In this document: positions 1 to 6,420 of the stretch, piece after piece
Layout of the letters: each line of letters begins with the position of its first letter
Numbering within the stretch: position 1 is the stretch's first letter
From: VRUE01 sp963764365
GTDB lineage: Bacteria; Actinomycetota; Thermoleophilia; Solirubrobacterales; 70-9
Assembly (NCBI GenBank): GCA_963764365.1
Contig: CAVXSI010000001.1
Coordinates: forward strand, 1 to 10,932
Length of the DNA: 10,932 nt
Reading direction: 5' to 3'
The notes under the pieces: model-generated
Told to the model about the DNA's origin: nothing
The model's input: only the letters and a program-made list of their open reading frames with translations
Databases searched by the model: none
Translations under genes and position numbers: made by a program

Positions 1-2097
1 AGGCGATGTTGAAGGGCCCCTTGCCGTTGTGCAGGGTGAGCGTCGCGGTGCCCGAGGTGGCGTCTTCGAAGCTGCCTTCGCCGCCCAGCGTCCCCGCTTC
101 GCCTTCGCCGGTGCAGTTGACCGAGGTCGGGCCCTGCAGCGAGACTTTCCCTTCGCCGGCCAGGGGCGGAGGTCGGGAAGCCGTGCGCCGGGGGGTTCGA
201 GGTGTGGGGCGGTCGATTTCTCGGTCGTCAGCGTTTCGTCTTCGCCGAAGACGGTTTCGGCGCCGATTCGTCGCGGCGATCCGGAAGTGATACGTGATGG
301 TCGCGCCTCAGCCCGGTGAGCGGCTCGTTCACCGCGACGGGCGAAGTGTCCGGTTCGACGGATTCCGGCGAGGCCGGCACGTCTATCGCGTTTTCGTAGC
401 CGTGTTCTTCGAAGTCGGTCTGATCGACGTATTCGAACTGGTAGGTGGTTTCGCTGCCCGCCGGGTTGATCCTCGCGTTGAGGGTCGCCGTTTGCCCTCC
501 CCACGTCGGTGGCGGGGTCGGTGGCCGCAAAGGCGGTGGGGGTGCCGCAGCTCGGGTACTTGAACGAGCCTATCCTCGTATGCCAATTGCCGACAGATCC
601 GTTGCTTGGCTGGTACTCGTTGACGTACCAGAACGTGCAGTCGTCGGATGGGTCGATTGTAATCTCCGTGTATTCGCCCCAGCGGGTCCCTGACGTCTGC
701 GATCCGATCGGCGATTCTTCGTCCACCGGGTATAGAGTGCCCTCCTGCTGGGGCATCGTTCCCAGTTATCGCTGATCAGCCGGCCCGCGTAGCGGATCTC
801 CGGGTGCAGCGAGCTGCTCGAGACGCTGTAGCCGAGCGCCATGTCGCCGGACTTGTCCATGGCGATCGACCCCATCCACCGATAGGTTTCGTCGGGCGCA
901 TAGGTTCCCTGCTGGTAGACGCTGAGCGAACCGCCGCTCGGCCGCAGCTCATACCAGCGCATGCCGACCGAGCTGCCGATTTCTACGGCATGTGTTACCA
1001 CCATCGACTGGTGGTCGCCGAAGTTTCGATATGCGAGGCGGTACATAAGCTGTGATAACACCTCGATCTTGTTTTCCGTGTCGGCCTGCGGAATCAAGAT
1101 TTTTCCGATGGCGCTGTAAGGCTTTCACGGGAAGGTTGGTCGGACCGGTGAGCGTGCTGTTCGCGGGGGTTTCCCAATGGATGTGCAGCTTCCAGTAGGC
1201 CAGCGCTTTCGATCCAGAGAGCGCTACGAACCACTCGGGCTCACCCGAAGGTGGTGACGTTGAGCCATCCAGCGACGCGGGCTCGAGCGAGCCTCCGTCG
1301 GTACGGAAGCACTGCGCACTTGCCGACCCGCCGGTGAGCATCGCCGCGCGGTCAAATGCGCACACCTCAACTTGGGGTGATCCGCCCGCATTCGTTGATA
1401 GATAGTAAGCGTCGGGCCAAACACCCATCTTCGAATAGTCTGCTCCTTCGAATTCAAAGCTATAGCGGTGCCAAGTTCCGGTTGCATCGCTGGAGGAGGA
1501 AACGGCGACGCAGATCAGGTCGGGGGTACCGGCAACCTGGTGTTGGATCACCCAGCGTTCCGCGAGCGTATCGAACACGACGGTTCCGTCATAGCCTTTT
1601 TCCGTTTCGCAAGTACCTCCAAAGCCCTGCCAGAGCGTATTGTTCGGTATGGGTTCTTCGAGCAACGGCGTCCCATCCTTGGAATAGACGTCGAGTTCCT
1701 CGTTGACGGCCTCCATGTACTGGTCCGGCCCAGCCGCTCCGGAGGGGTCCGGTGGAACTGCACCGCCTTCAGCTATTCCCTCGAAGTTTGCGGTGGTGGC
1801 AGGCATTAGAGGCGAAGAAGCCCGAGCTTCGCTCGCGTCCGTCGCGGTTTGCGGCGACCTGCTGGGACGGAAAGACAGGGAAGGATTGGGCACTTCGACC
1901 GTACCCCCTTCAACTGGGGCTGGCTTGACAGAGCGCAACGGCGGGGAGGTGTCGTGGTGGATAGCCGGTTTGGAAACCGGCGAGCGGCTCAACCTCGTGG
2001 GAACGTCACCAGCCAAGGCGCTCGCTGGGCCGGCGAGGAATGTCAGCACGACAGCCGTTATTAGCCCAATCTCGTTTCGTACCCGTGAACTGGACAT
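1..2097 (-). pseudogene. Large secreted protein with Fn3-like region, interrupted by six apparent frameshifts; 3' end beyond left edge
   Basis: The gene starts at ATG 2097-2095 behind a good Shine-Dalgarno (GGAGG, 2106-2110, 8-nt spacing). It opens with a signal peptide: a hydrophobic stretch near residues 11-23 and an ALA/GD cleavage site after residue 29. The body carries features I recognise from a family of extracytoplasmic proteins of unknown function: PPDPSGAAGPDQYMEAVN, WPDAYY, LMYRLAYRNFGDH, VYQQGTYAPD, RWMGSIAMD and DDCTFWYVNEY. A fibronectin-III-like segment (about 530-220; TATLNARINP, SETTYQFEYV, TYHFRIAATN) and a further extracellular-type segment (VSLQGPTSVNCTGEGEAGTL) follow. 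This order is continuous only if the frame changes near 1119 (+1 nt), 767 (-1), 501 (-1), 299 (+1), 265 (+1) and 170 (-1). The repaired frame contains no stop codon. GC content is lower than in neighbouring genes. It could be a recent pseudogene or an intact gene carrying sequencing indels; the sequence alone cannot decide. Substrate or binding partner is unknown. Confidence 0.75.
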
Positions 2098-2105
2098 CGA
2101 CTCCC

Positions 2106-2110
2106 CCTCC
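2106..2110 (-). promoter_or_regulatory. Ribosome binding site of the secreted-protein gene
   Basis: GGAGG on the minus strand, 8 nt before ATG 2097, within a purine-rich run. It supports this start and shows that the 5' end of the damaged gene is still well formed. Confidence 0.6.
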
Positions 2111-2220
2111 GCTCGATTGGACGTCTGCTTTGAGTTGGCATGCCGATTTTCTCCACTTCGAAGGGCGTGCCGCTATGGCAATGTGCTCAGTTCACGGCCG
2201 GCGAGTTGAGCAATGTGCGA

Positions 2221-2263
2221 AGTCCCGGTCGGCGGAGAGCGCTCAGCGCCGCGCCACGGGACT
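2221..2263 (-). terminator. Possible terminator hairpin after the ferredoxin gene
   Basis: The outer 7-bp stem AGTCCCG (2221-2227) / CGGGACT (2257-2263) encloses a possible inner GGCG (2231-2234) / CGCC (2247-2250) pairing. It lies 19 nt past the ferredoxin stop. There is no T-run after it in the transcription direction, so intrinsic termination is uncertain. The rest of the 185-nt gap (2098-2282) shows only an imperfect inverted repeat and no gene. Confidence 0.3.
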
Positions 2264-2282
2264 CCAACGCAAGATCGGGCTC

Positions 2283-2549
2283 CTAGACCTTGCTCTTGTA
2301 GTACTCGGCGTTGACCTGGGCGTATTTCGCCCACTCGGACGGGAGCTGGTCCTCGGCGAAGCAGGCGTCCACCGGGCAGGCCTCGACGCAGGCGTCGCAG
2401 TCGATGCACTCGTCGGGGTCGATGTAGAGCATCTCGACCGAGTCGTAGTCGGGCTCGTCAGGCGTCGGGTGGATGCAGTCGACGGGACAGACCTCGACAC
2501 ACGAGTTGTCCTTCTGGCCTATGCACGGCTCGGCGATGACGTAGGTCAT
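2283..2549 (-). CDS. fdxA: 7Fe ferredoxin ([3Fe-4S][4Fe-4S]), FdxA type
   Basis: An 88-residue soluble electron carrier, expected to donate or accept electrons in the cytoplasm; its partners are not shown by the neighbourhood. Cysteines at 9, 17 and 21 follow the C-x7-C-x3-C pattern that marks the 7Fe class, and C48-x2-C51-x2-C54-x3-C58-P is the classic second motif. By homology with Azotobacter ferredoxin I, C9, C17 and C58 would bind the 3Fe cluster, C21, C48, C51 and C54 the 4Fe cluster, and C25 would be free. Two oddities: the loop between the motifs is about 8 residues longer than in the Azotobacter or mycobacterial form (acidic and proline-rich, residues 27-38), and there is an extra cysteine at 63. 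The start ATG 2549 is chosen because MTYVIAEPC is the family N-terminus and AGGAG (2561-2565) lies 11 nt upstream. A longer frame reaching 2621 adds 24 residues with no family match. Confidence 0.93.
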   Translation of the reverse strand: MTYVIAEPCIGQKDNSCVEVCPVDCIHPTPDEPDYDSVEMLYIDPDECIDCDACVEACPVDACFAEDQLPSEWAKYAQVNAEYYKSKV

Positions 2550-2619
2550 TCGGGGCTTATCTCCTGGGTCGTCTTTGCGGGTGCCGGGGGGAACTGGCCC
2601 CCGCCCGGCGCGAGCCGAC

Positions 2620-2625
2620 ATTTTA
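2620..2625 (-). promoter_or_regulatory. Candidate -10 box of the ferredoxin promoter
   Basis: TAAAAT on the minus strand stands out in an otherwise GC-rich divergent region and would give a leader of about 60 nt before ATG 2549. I see no convincing -35 box at 17-19 nt spacing. The leader would contain a G6/C5 stem-loop (2586-2602) of unknown significance. Confidence 0.3.
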
Positions 2626-2671
2626 GGGATTCCGGCCCGCGGGGGATGACGCGGCGCCCGTTCGGGATGAT

Positions 2672-3559
2672 GTGCCGATGCTGCTACTGACCGGGGCGAC
2701 GGGAAGCATCGGGTCGCGGCTGCTGCCGCTGCTGCTCGAGCGCGGCGAGGAGGTGCGCTGCCTGGTGCGCGAGCCGCGGCGGCTCGGCGACCGCCGGGTC
2801 GACGTGCAGATCGCCCTCGGCGACCTCGGCGAGATGTCCGATCCCTACCTGGTCCGGCAGGCCCTGCGCGGGGTCGACACGGTGGTCCACCTGGCGGCGA
2901 CGATCCGCGACCAGCCGCCGCGCCGGATCGAGGAGCTGAACGGGCTGGCGACGGTGCGCCTGCTGCGGGCGGCGGAGCGCAGCGGCGTGCGCCGCTTCGT
3001 CTTCTTCAGCGCGCTCGACGCGGCGAGCGCCCAGCGCACCCGCTTCTTCCGCGCCAAGTGGCTGGCCGAGCGCGCCGTCGCTTCCTCGCCGCTGGAGACG
3101 ATCGTCTTCGCGCCGTCGATCGTCTACGACCGCAGCGACCCCTGGGTGACCCTGCTGCGACGCTTCTCCTTCCTGCCGGTGCTGCCGGTCTCCGGCAGCG
3201 GCCGGGCACGCTTCCAGCCGATCTGGGCCGCGGACGCCGCCCGCTGCACCCTCGCGGCGCTGGATCGCGACGGCCGCGACCGCTACGAGCTGGCCGGGCC
3301 GCAGACGCTCAGCTACGACGAGATGTCCGACCTGGTCAGCCGCGTCGCCGGCCGCCCCCGCCCGCTCGTCCACCTGCCGCTGCCGCTGGTCCGCGGCGGC
3401 CTGATCGCCCTCCGCAAGGTCTTCGGCGAGGCCGTCTTCGCCACCTGGGAGGAGGCCGAGCTGATGGAGGTCTCGATGACCAGCGAGCGCGGCACGGCCG
3501 ACGCGCGGGACCTGGGCGTGGAGCCGCAACGGATGGAAGATGTCCTGAAAGGCAGTTGA
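2672..3559 (+). CDS. Atypical SDR / NDUFA9-like NAD(P)-binding protein
   Basis: A 295-residue Rossmann-fold protein of the extended, atypical short-chain dehydrogenase group (NmrA / NAD-dependent epimerase / complex I NDUFA9-like). The dinucleotide motif GATGSIG is at residues 8-14; an acidic LGD (49-51) and VVHLAA (71-76) follow in the usual order. The position of the catalytic YxxxK is occupied by F125-x-x-x-K129 (FFRAK), so the general-base tyrosine is missing. This suggests a protein that binds NAD(P) or a quinone-like ligand without ordinary dehydrogenase or epimerase chemistry, but that is inference. No signal peptide or membrane segment is evident. The start is GTG 2672; ATG 2678 (two codons later) is equally compatible with the weak upstream GGGATGAT. 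It is divergent from the ferredoxin gene (122-nt gap) and convergent with groEL. A redox partnership with the ferredoxin is conceivable but not shown. Confidence 0.82.
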   Translation: MPMLLLTGATGSIGSRLLPLLLERGEEVRCLVREPRRLGDRRVDVQIALGDLGEMSDPYLVRQALRGVDTVVHLAATIRDQPPRRIEELNGLATVRLLRAAERSGVRRFVFFSALDAASAQRTRFFRAKWLAERAVASSPLETIVFAPSIVYDRSDPWVTLLRRFSFLPVLPVSGSGRARFQPIWAADAARCTLAALDRDGRDRYELAGPQTLSYDEMSDLVSRVAGRPRPLVHLPLPLVRGGLIALRKVFGEAVFATWEEAELMEVSMTSERGTADARDLGVEPQRMEDVLKGS

Positions 3560-3664
3560 CGGCCGTCGCCGCGCTCGGCGCGGGTCCCCTGACGCCGGGG
3601 AATTCGTCTCGGCGACTCAGCGGGTGCGGCTGGCGAGCGCCGCGGCAAGCCGGGCAAGAACGCA

Positions 3665-3697
3665 AGAGGCCCGAATAGCAGCGCTATTCGGGCCTCT
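3665..3697. terminator. Perfect hairpin 1 in the gap between convergent SDR and groEL genes
   Basis: A perfect 14-bp stem (AGAGGCCCGAATAG, 3665-3678, against 3684-3697) with a CAGCG loop. On the minus strand the bases after the stem are mildly T-rich (TGCGTTCTTG); on the plus strand they are not. A bidirectional terminator is the natural reading. Confidence 0.7.
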
Positions 3698-3701
3698 GAG
3701 G

Positions 3702-3736
3702 ACGCCGCCCGGCGCCGCCCCGGCGCCGGGCGGCGT
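3702..3736. terminator. Perfect hairpin 2, adjacent to hairpin 1
   Basis: A perfect 15-bp, almost pure G+C stem (ACGCCGCCCGGCGCC, 3702-3716, against 3722-3736) with a GCCCC loop. It lies 36 nt after the groEL stop and only 4 nt from hairpin 1, so a groEL transcript meets it first. No T-run follows, as is common for hairpin terminators in high-GC actinobacteria. It may instead protect the groEL mRNA 3' end. Confidence 0.65.
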
Positions 3737-3772
3737 GCCCGGGGAGGCGTCGAGCCGAATTCCTCGGCGTGG

Positions 3773-5416
3773 TTACATCATCCCGCCCATGTCCGGCATC
3801 CCACCGCCGCCGGGCATGCCGCCGCCGGCGCCTTCCTTCTCGGGCGGCTCGGCGATGATCGCCTCGGTGACGAGGATGTTCTTGGCGATCGAGGCGGCGT
3901 TCTGCAGCGCCGACCGGGTCACCATCGTCGGGTCGATCACGCCGGCCTTGATCAGGTCGCCGTACTCGCCGTTGGCCGCGTTGAGGCCTTCGCCGGCCTT
4001 CAGGTCACGGACCTTGTTGACGACGACCGAGCCCTCGAGGCCGGAGTTCTCGGCGATCTGACGGACCGGCTCCTCCAGCGAGCGGTGCACGATCCGCGCG
4101 CCGGTCGCCTCGTCGGGGTCGTCGAGCTTTTCCGGATCGAGGTCGCTCTGCGCGTTCAGCAGCGCGACGCCGCCGCCCGGCACGACTCCCTCCTCGAGCG
4201 CCGCCCGGGTCGCCTGCAGGGCGTCCTCGACACGGTGCTTTTTCTCCTTCATCTCGGTCTCGGTGGCGGCGCCGACCTTGACCACTGCGACACCGCCGGC
4301 CAGCTTCGCGAGCCGCTCCTGGAGCTTCTCCCGATCGAAGTCGGAGTCGGTGTTCTCGATCTCCTGCTTGATCTGGTTGATCCGGCCTTTGATGTCCTCG
4401 GCGTCACCGGAGCCGTCGATGATCGTCGTCGTGTCCTTGGAGACGACGACGCGGCGCGCCTTGCCGAGCTGGGAGATCTGGGTGTTCTCCAGTTTCAGGC
4501 CCATCTCCTCGGTGATCACCTCGCCGCCGGTGAGGATGCCGATGTCCTCGAGCATCCGCTTGCGGCGGTCGCCGAAGCCCGGCGCTTTGACCGCGACGCC
4601 GGTGAAGGTGCCGCGGAGCTTGTTGACGACGAGCGTCGCGAGGCATTCGCCCTCGACGTCCTCGGCGACGATCAGCAGCGGCTTGCCGCCCTGCATGACC
4701 TGCTCCAGCACCGGCAGGATCTCCCGCACGTTGCCGATTTTCTGGTTGGCGATGAGGACGTAGGGGTCCTCCAGCACCGCCTCCATGCGGTCCTGGTCGG
4801 TGACCATGTACGGGGAGATGTAGCCCTTGTCGAACTGCATCCCCTCGGTGAACTCCAGCTCCATGCCGAAGGTCTGGCCCTCCTCGACGTTGACGACGCC
4901 GTCTTTGCCGACCTTCTCGATCGCGTCGGCGATCACGTTGCCGATCTCGTCGTCGGCGGCGGAGATTGCCGCCACGCGGGCGATCTGGTCCTTGCCGGCA
5001 ACCTCTTTGGACTGCTTCCCGCGGAGGTTCTCGACGACCTCGTCGACCGCCTTCTCGATCCCCCGGCGCAGGGCCAGCGGGTTGGCGCCGGCGGCGACGT
5101 TCTTGAGCCCCTGGCGGACGATGATCTGCGCCAGCAGGGTCGCCGTCGTGGTGCCGTCGCCGGCCACGTCGTTGGTCGCCGTGGCGACCTCGCGGACCAG
5201 CTGGGCGCCCTGGTTCTCGAAGACGTCCTCGACCTCGATCTCCCGGGCGATGGTGACGCCGTCGTTGGTGATCGTCGGCGCGCCGAACTTTTTGTCGAGC
5301 ACGACGTAGCGGCCCTTCGGCCCCAGCGTCACCTTGACCGCGTCGGCGACGGCGTCGACGCCGTCCTGCAGCGCCCCCCGTGCCTCCTCCTTGTACTTCA
5401 GCTCCTTGTGAGCCAT
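3773..5416 (-). CDS. groEL: Chaperonin GroEL (60 kDa, Hsp60)
   Basis: The ATP-driven folding chamber subunit that works with GroES in the cytoplasm. It is 547 residues long, the normal length. The ATP-binding and hydrolysis motifs are intact: T30-LGPKGR, ITNDGVTIA with D52, GDGTTT at 86-91, and the late DALQATRAALEEG block carrying the second conserved aspartate, followed by PGGGVAL. The C-terminus is the canonical Gly/Met-rich tail (GGGMPGGGGMPDMGGMM), not the histidine-rich tail seen in some actinobacterial paralogues, so this is a housekeeping-type GroEL. The start ATG 5416 is preceded by AAGGAGGA (5427-5434). It lies 44 nt after groES and must be co-transcribed with it from the CIRCE-controlled promoter upstream of groES. 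No disruption is seen. Confidence 0.99.
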   Translation of the reverse strand: MAHKELKYKEEARGALQDGVDAVADAVKVTLGPKGRYVVLDKKFGAPTITNDGVTIAREIEVEDVFENQGAQLVREVATATNDVAGDGTTTATLLAQIIVRQGLKNVAAGANPLALRRGIEKAVDEVVENLRGKQSKEVAGKDQIARVAAISAADDEIGNVIADAIEKVGKDGVVNVEEGQTFGMELEFTEGMQFDKGYISPYMVTDQDRMEAVLEDPYVLIANQKIGNVREILPVLEQVMQGGKPLLIVAEDVEGECLATLVVNKLRGTFTGVAVKAPGFGDRRKRMLEDIGILTGGEVITEEMGLKLENTQISQLGKARRVVVSKDTTTIIDGSGDAEDIKGRINQIKQEIENTDSDFDREKLQERLAKLAGGVAVVKVGAATETEMKEKKHRVEDALQATRAALEEGVVPGGGVALLNAQSDLDPEKLDDPDEATGARIVHRSLEEPVRQIAENSGLEGSVVVNKVRDLKAGEGLNAANGEYGDLIKAGVIDPTMVTRSALQNAASIAKNILVTEAIIAEPPEKEGAGGGMPGGGGMPDMGGMM

Positions 5417-5426
5417 CTGTTTTCAG

Positions 5427-5434
5427 TCCTCCTT
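5427..5434 (-). promoter_or_regulatory. groEL ribosome binding site
   Basis: AAGGAGGA on the minus strand, 10 nt before ATG 5416. It is a near-perfect anti-16S match, in keeping with very high expression. Confidence 0.8.
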
Positions 5435-5460
5435 GGTTCTCTAAGTCCTGGTGGCGAAGG

Positions 5461-5748
5461 TCAGCCGAGCTTGGCGAGGACGTCCGACTCGCGCAACACG
5501 AGCAGTTCGTCCCCCTCGACGGTGACCTCGGTGCCGCCGTATTTCGAGTAGAGCACCTCGTCGCCATCGCTCAGATCGAGCGGGCGGCGGCTGCCGTCCT
5601 CGTTGATCGCGCCGTCGCCGACGGCGACGACCTTGCCCTTCTGCGGCTTCTCTTTGGCCGTATCGGGGAGGACGATGCCGCTGGCGGTCGTCTCCTCCTC
5701 CTCGATCGGCTTGACGATCAGCCGGTCCCCGAGGGGCTTCAGCTTCAT
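5461..5748 (-). CDS. groES: Co-chaperonin GroES (Hsp10)
   Basis: A 95-residue subunit of the heptameric lid that caps GroEL. KPLGDRLIVKP at the N-terminus is the family signature; the mobile loop (about residues 17-35) carries the IVL tripeptide (25-27) that docks on GroEL; GDEVLYSKYGGTEV near the C-terminus is also typical. Length is normal. The start ATG 5748 has an ideal GGAGGT (5755-5760) 6 nt upstream. It is the first gene of the groES-groEL operon, with a leader of roughly 110 nt that begins next to the CIRCE operator. Confidence 0.98.
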   Translation of the reverse strand: MKLKPLGDRLIVKPIEEEETTASGIVLPDTAKEKPQKGKVVAVGDGAINEDGSRRPLDLSDGDEVLYSKYGGTEVTVEGDELLVLRESDVLAKLG

Positions 5749-5754
5749 CCGTGG

Positions 5755-5760
5755 ACCTCC
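5755..5760 (-). promoter_or_regulatory. groES ribosome binding site
   Basis: GGAGGT on the minus strand, 6 nt before ATG 5748; a strong site that fixes the groES start. Confidence 0.8.
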
Positions 5761-5829
5761 GTTATCGGTCGATTACTGGTCATAAGGCCGAAAATCGCGC
5801 TGGGAAGCCGTTTGAGTTGCCTCCGGCGC

Positions 5830-5856
5830 TTGGCACTCTACAGACGAGAGTGCCAA
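5830..5856. promoter_or_regulatory. CIRCE operator (HrcA binding site) of groESL
   Basis: A perfect 9-9-9 inverted repeat: TTGGCACTC (5830-5838), a 9-nt spacer, GAGTGCCAA (5848-5856). It differs from the consensus TTAGCACTC/GAGTGCTAA only by a symmetric A-to-G change in both arms. It lies 81 nt upstream of groES, immediately after the predicted transcription start. Known biology: the HrcA repressor binds CIRCE and is released on heat shock. hrcA itself is not in the window. Confidence 0.95.
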
Positions 5857-5865
5857 CACCCGGGA

Positions 5866-5895
5866 AAGATAGCGGAGACGACGATCGGACCGCAA
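5866..5895 (-). promoter_or_regulatory. Predicted groESL promoter
   Basis: On the minus strand, TTGCGG (5890-5895) and TATCTT (5866-5871) are separated by 18 nt, a plausible housekeeping sigma -35/-10 pair. The start would fall near 5859, so CIRCE covers the start and early leader. This is the arrangement known for HrcA-repressed groESL operons, which makes the otherwise moderate match more credible. Confidence 0.55.
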
Positions 5896-5932
5896 GGGCC
5901 ACGGCCCAACTCGGTGCCAGGCCGGCCGGCGA

Positions 5933-6337
5933 TCAGTTGTGGCGCGGGGTCTCTCCGTTGCCGAAGTGGGCGCCGGGCGGCTCGACGATCTGCGAGAAGC
6001 GGATCACCGTGACGATGTCGTCGGGGCCGACCGTGCGGCCGTAGATCTGTTCGAGGAACTTGACCTCGTCCTCGAGCCGGCGGAACTCCGGGTTGTCGTG
6101 CTCGATGTCGCGCGGCGAGAGGTCGCCGACCTTCTTCACCTCGACGTCGTCGATCACCGCGGCGAAGATTTTCTCCCGCGGGCTGTGGCGGAAGCCGACC
6201 GTGATCCAGACCACCTGGCCGCGCTCGTACTTGGCCGTCTTGTCGCCCAGCCGGATGGTCGCCGTCTTGCGCCCGCGCTTCAGCTGGTCGACGAAGATCG
6301 TCGAGTAGAAGTTGAGCACGTAGATCCCGCCGCGCAT
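5933..6337 (-). CDS. Small ASCH-domain protein, putative RNA-binding
   Basis: A 134-residue soluble protein. It contains the ASCH superfamily signature GxKxxTxR as GRKTATIR (residues 22-29), followed by a beta-rich stretch (VVWITVGFR at 42-50, KIFAAVIDDVEVKKVGDLS) as expected for this PUA-related fold. ASCH domains are thought to bind RNA and have been proposed to act in translation or RNA modification; the target here is unknown. The start is uncertain. ATG 6337 gives MRGGIYVLNFYS, while GTG 6319 gives VLNFYS, closer to the family N-terminus I recall, and has GGCGGG 7 nt upstream. A -10-like TACGCT (6347-6352) lies 9 nt before ATG 6337, so a nearly leaderless transcript is possible. It is downstream of pcm (83-nt gap) in the same orientation and 184 nt upstream of groES. 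Confidence 0.82.
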   Translation of the reverse strand: MRGGIYVLNFYSTIFVDQLKRGRKTATIRLGDKTAKYERGQVVWITVGFRHSPREKIFAAVIDDVEVKKVGDLSPRDIEHDNPEFRRLEDEVKFLEQIYGRTVGPDDIVTVIRFSQIVEPPGAHFGNGETPRHN

Positions 6338-6420
6338 CGCGCTGCGAGCGTATCTGACGAGCGTGCGGCGCGATTCCGGCCATCCGTCCCGGGGCGCGGC
6401 GCCGGCACGCCCGAATCCCG

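Noticed and set aside
2182..2196. CRP-like site TGTGC-N5-TCACG upstream of the secreted gene
   Set aside because: The spacer is 5 rather than 6 nt and both fifth positions are off consensus, so it would not be a good Crp site.
1..2209. Several plus-strand open frames of 70-170 codons opposite the secreted gene
   Set aside because: They overlap the conserved minus-strand protein sequence and lack recognisable motifs or ribosome sites.
2550..2621. 24-residue N-terminal extension of the ferredoxin
   Set aside because: The extension matches nothing in the family and would overlap the candidate -10 box and the ribosome site; MTYVIAEPC is the standard start.
4085..5551. 488-codon open frame on the plus strand opposite groEL/groES
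   Set aside because: It is the antisense shadow of groEL in GC-rich sequence, with low-complexity Asp/Leu/Val-rich composition and no family resemblance.
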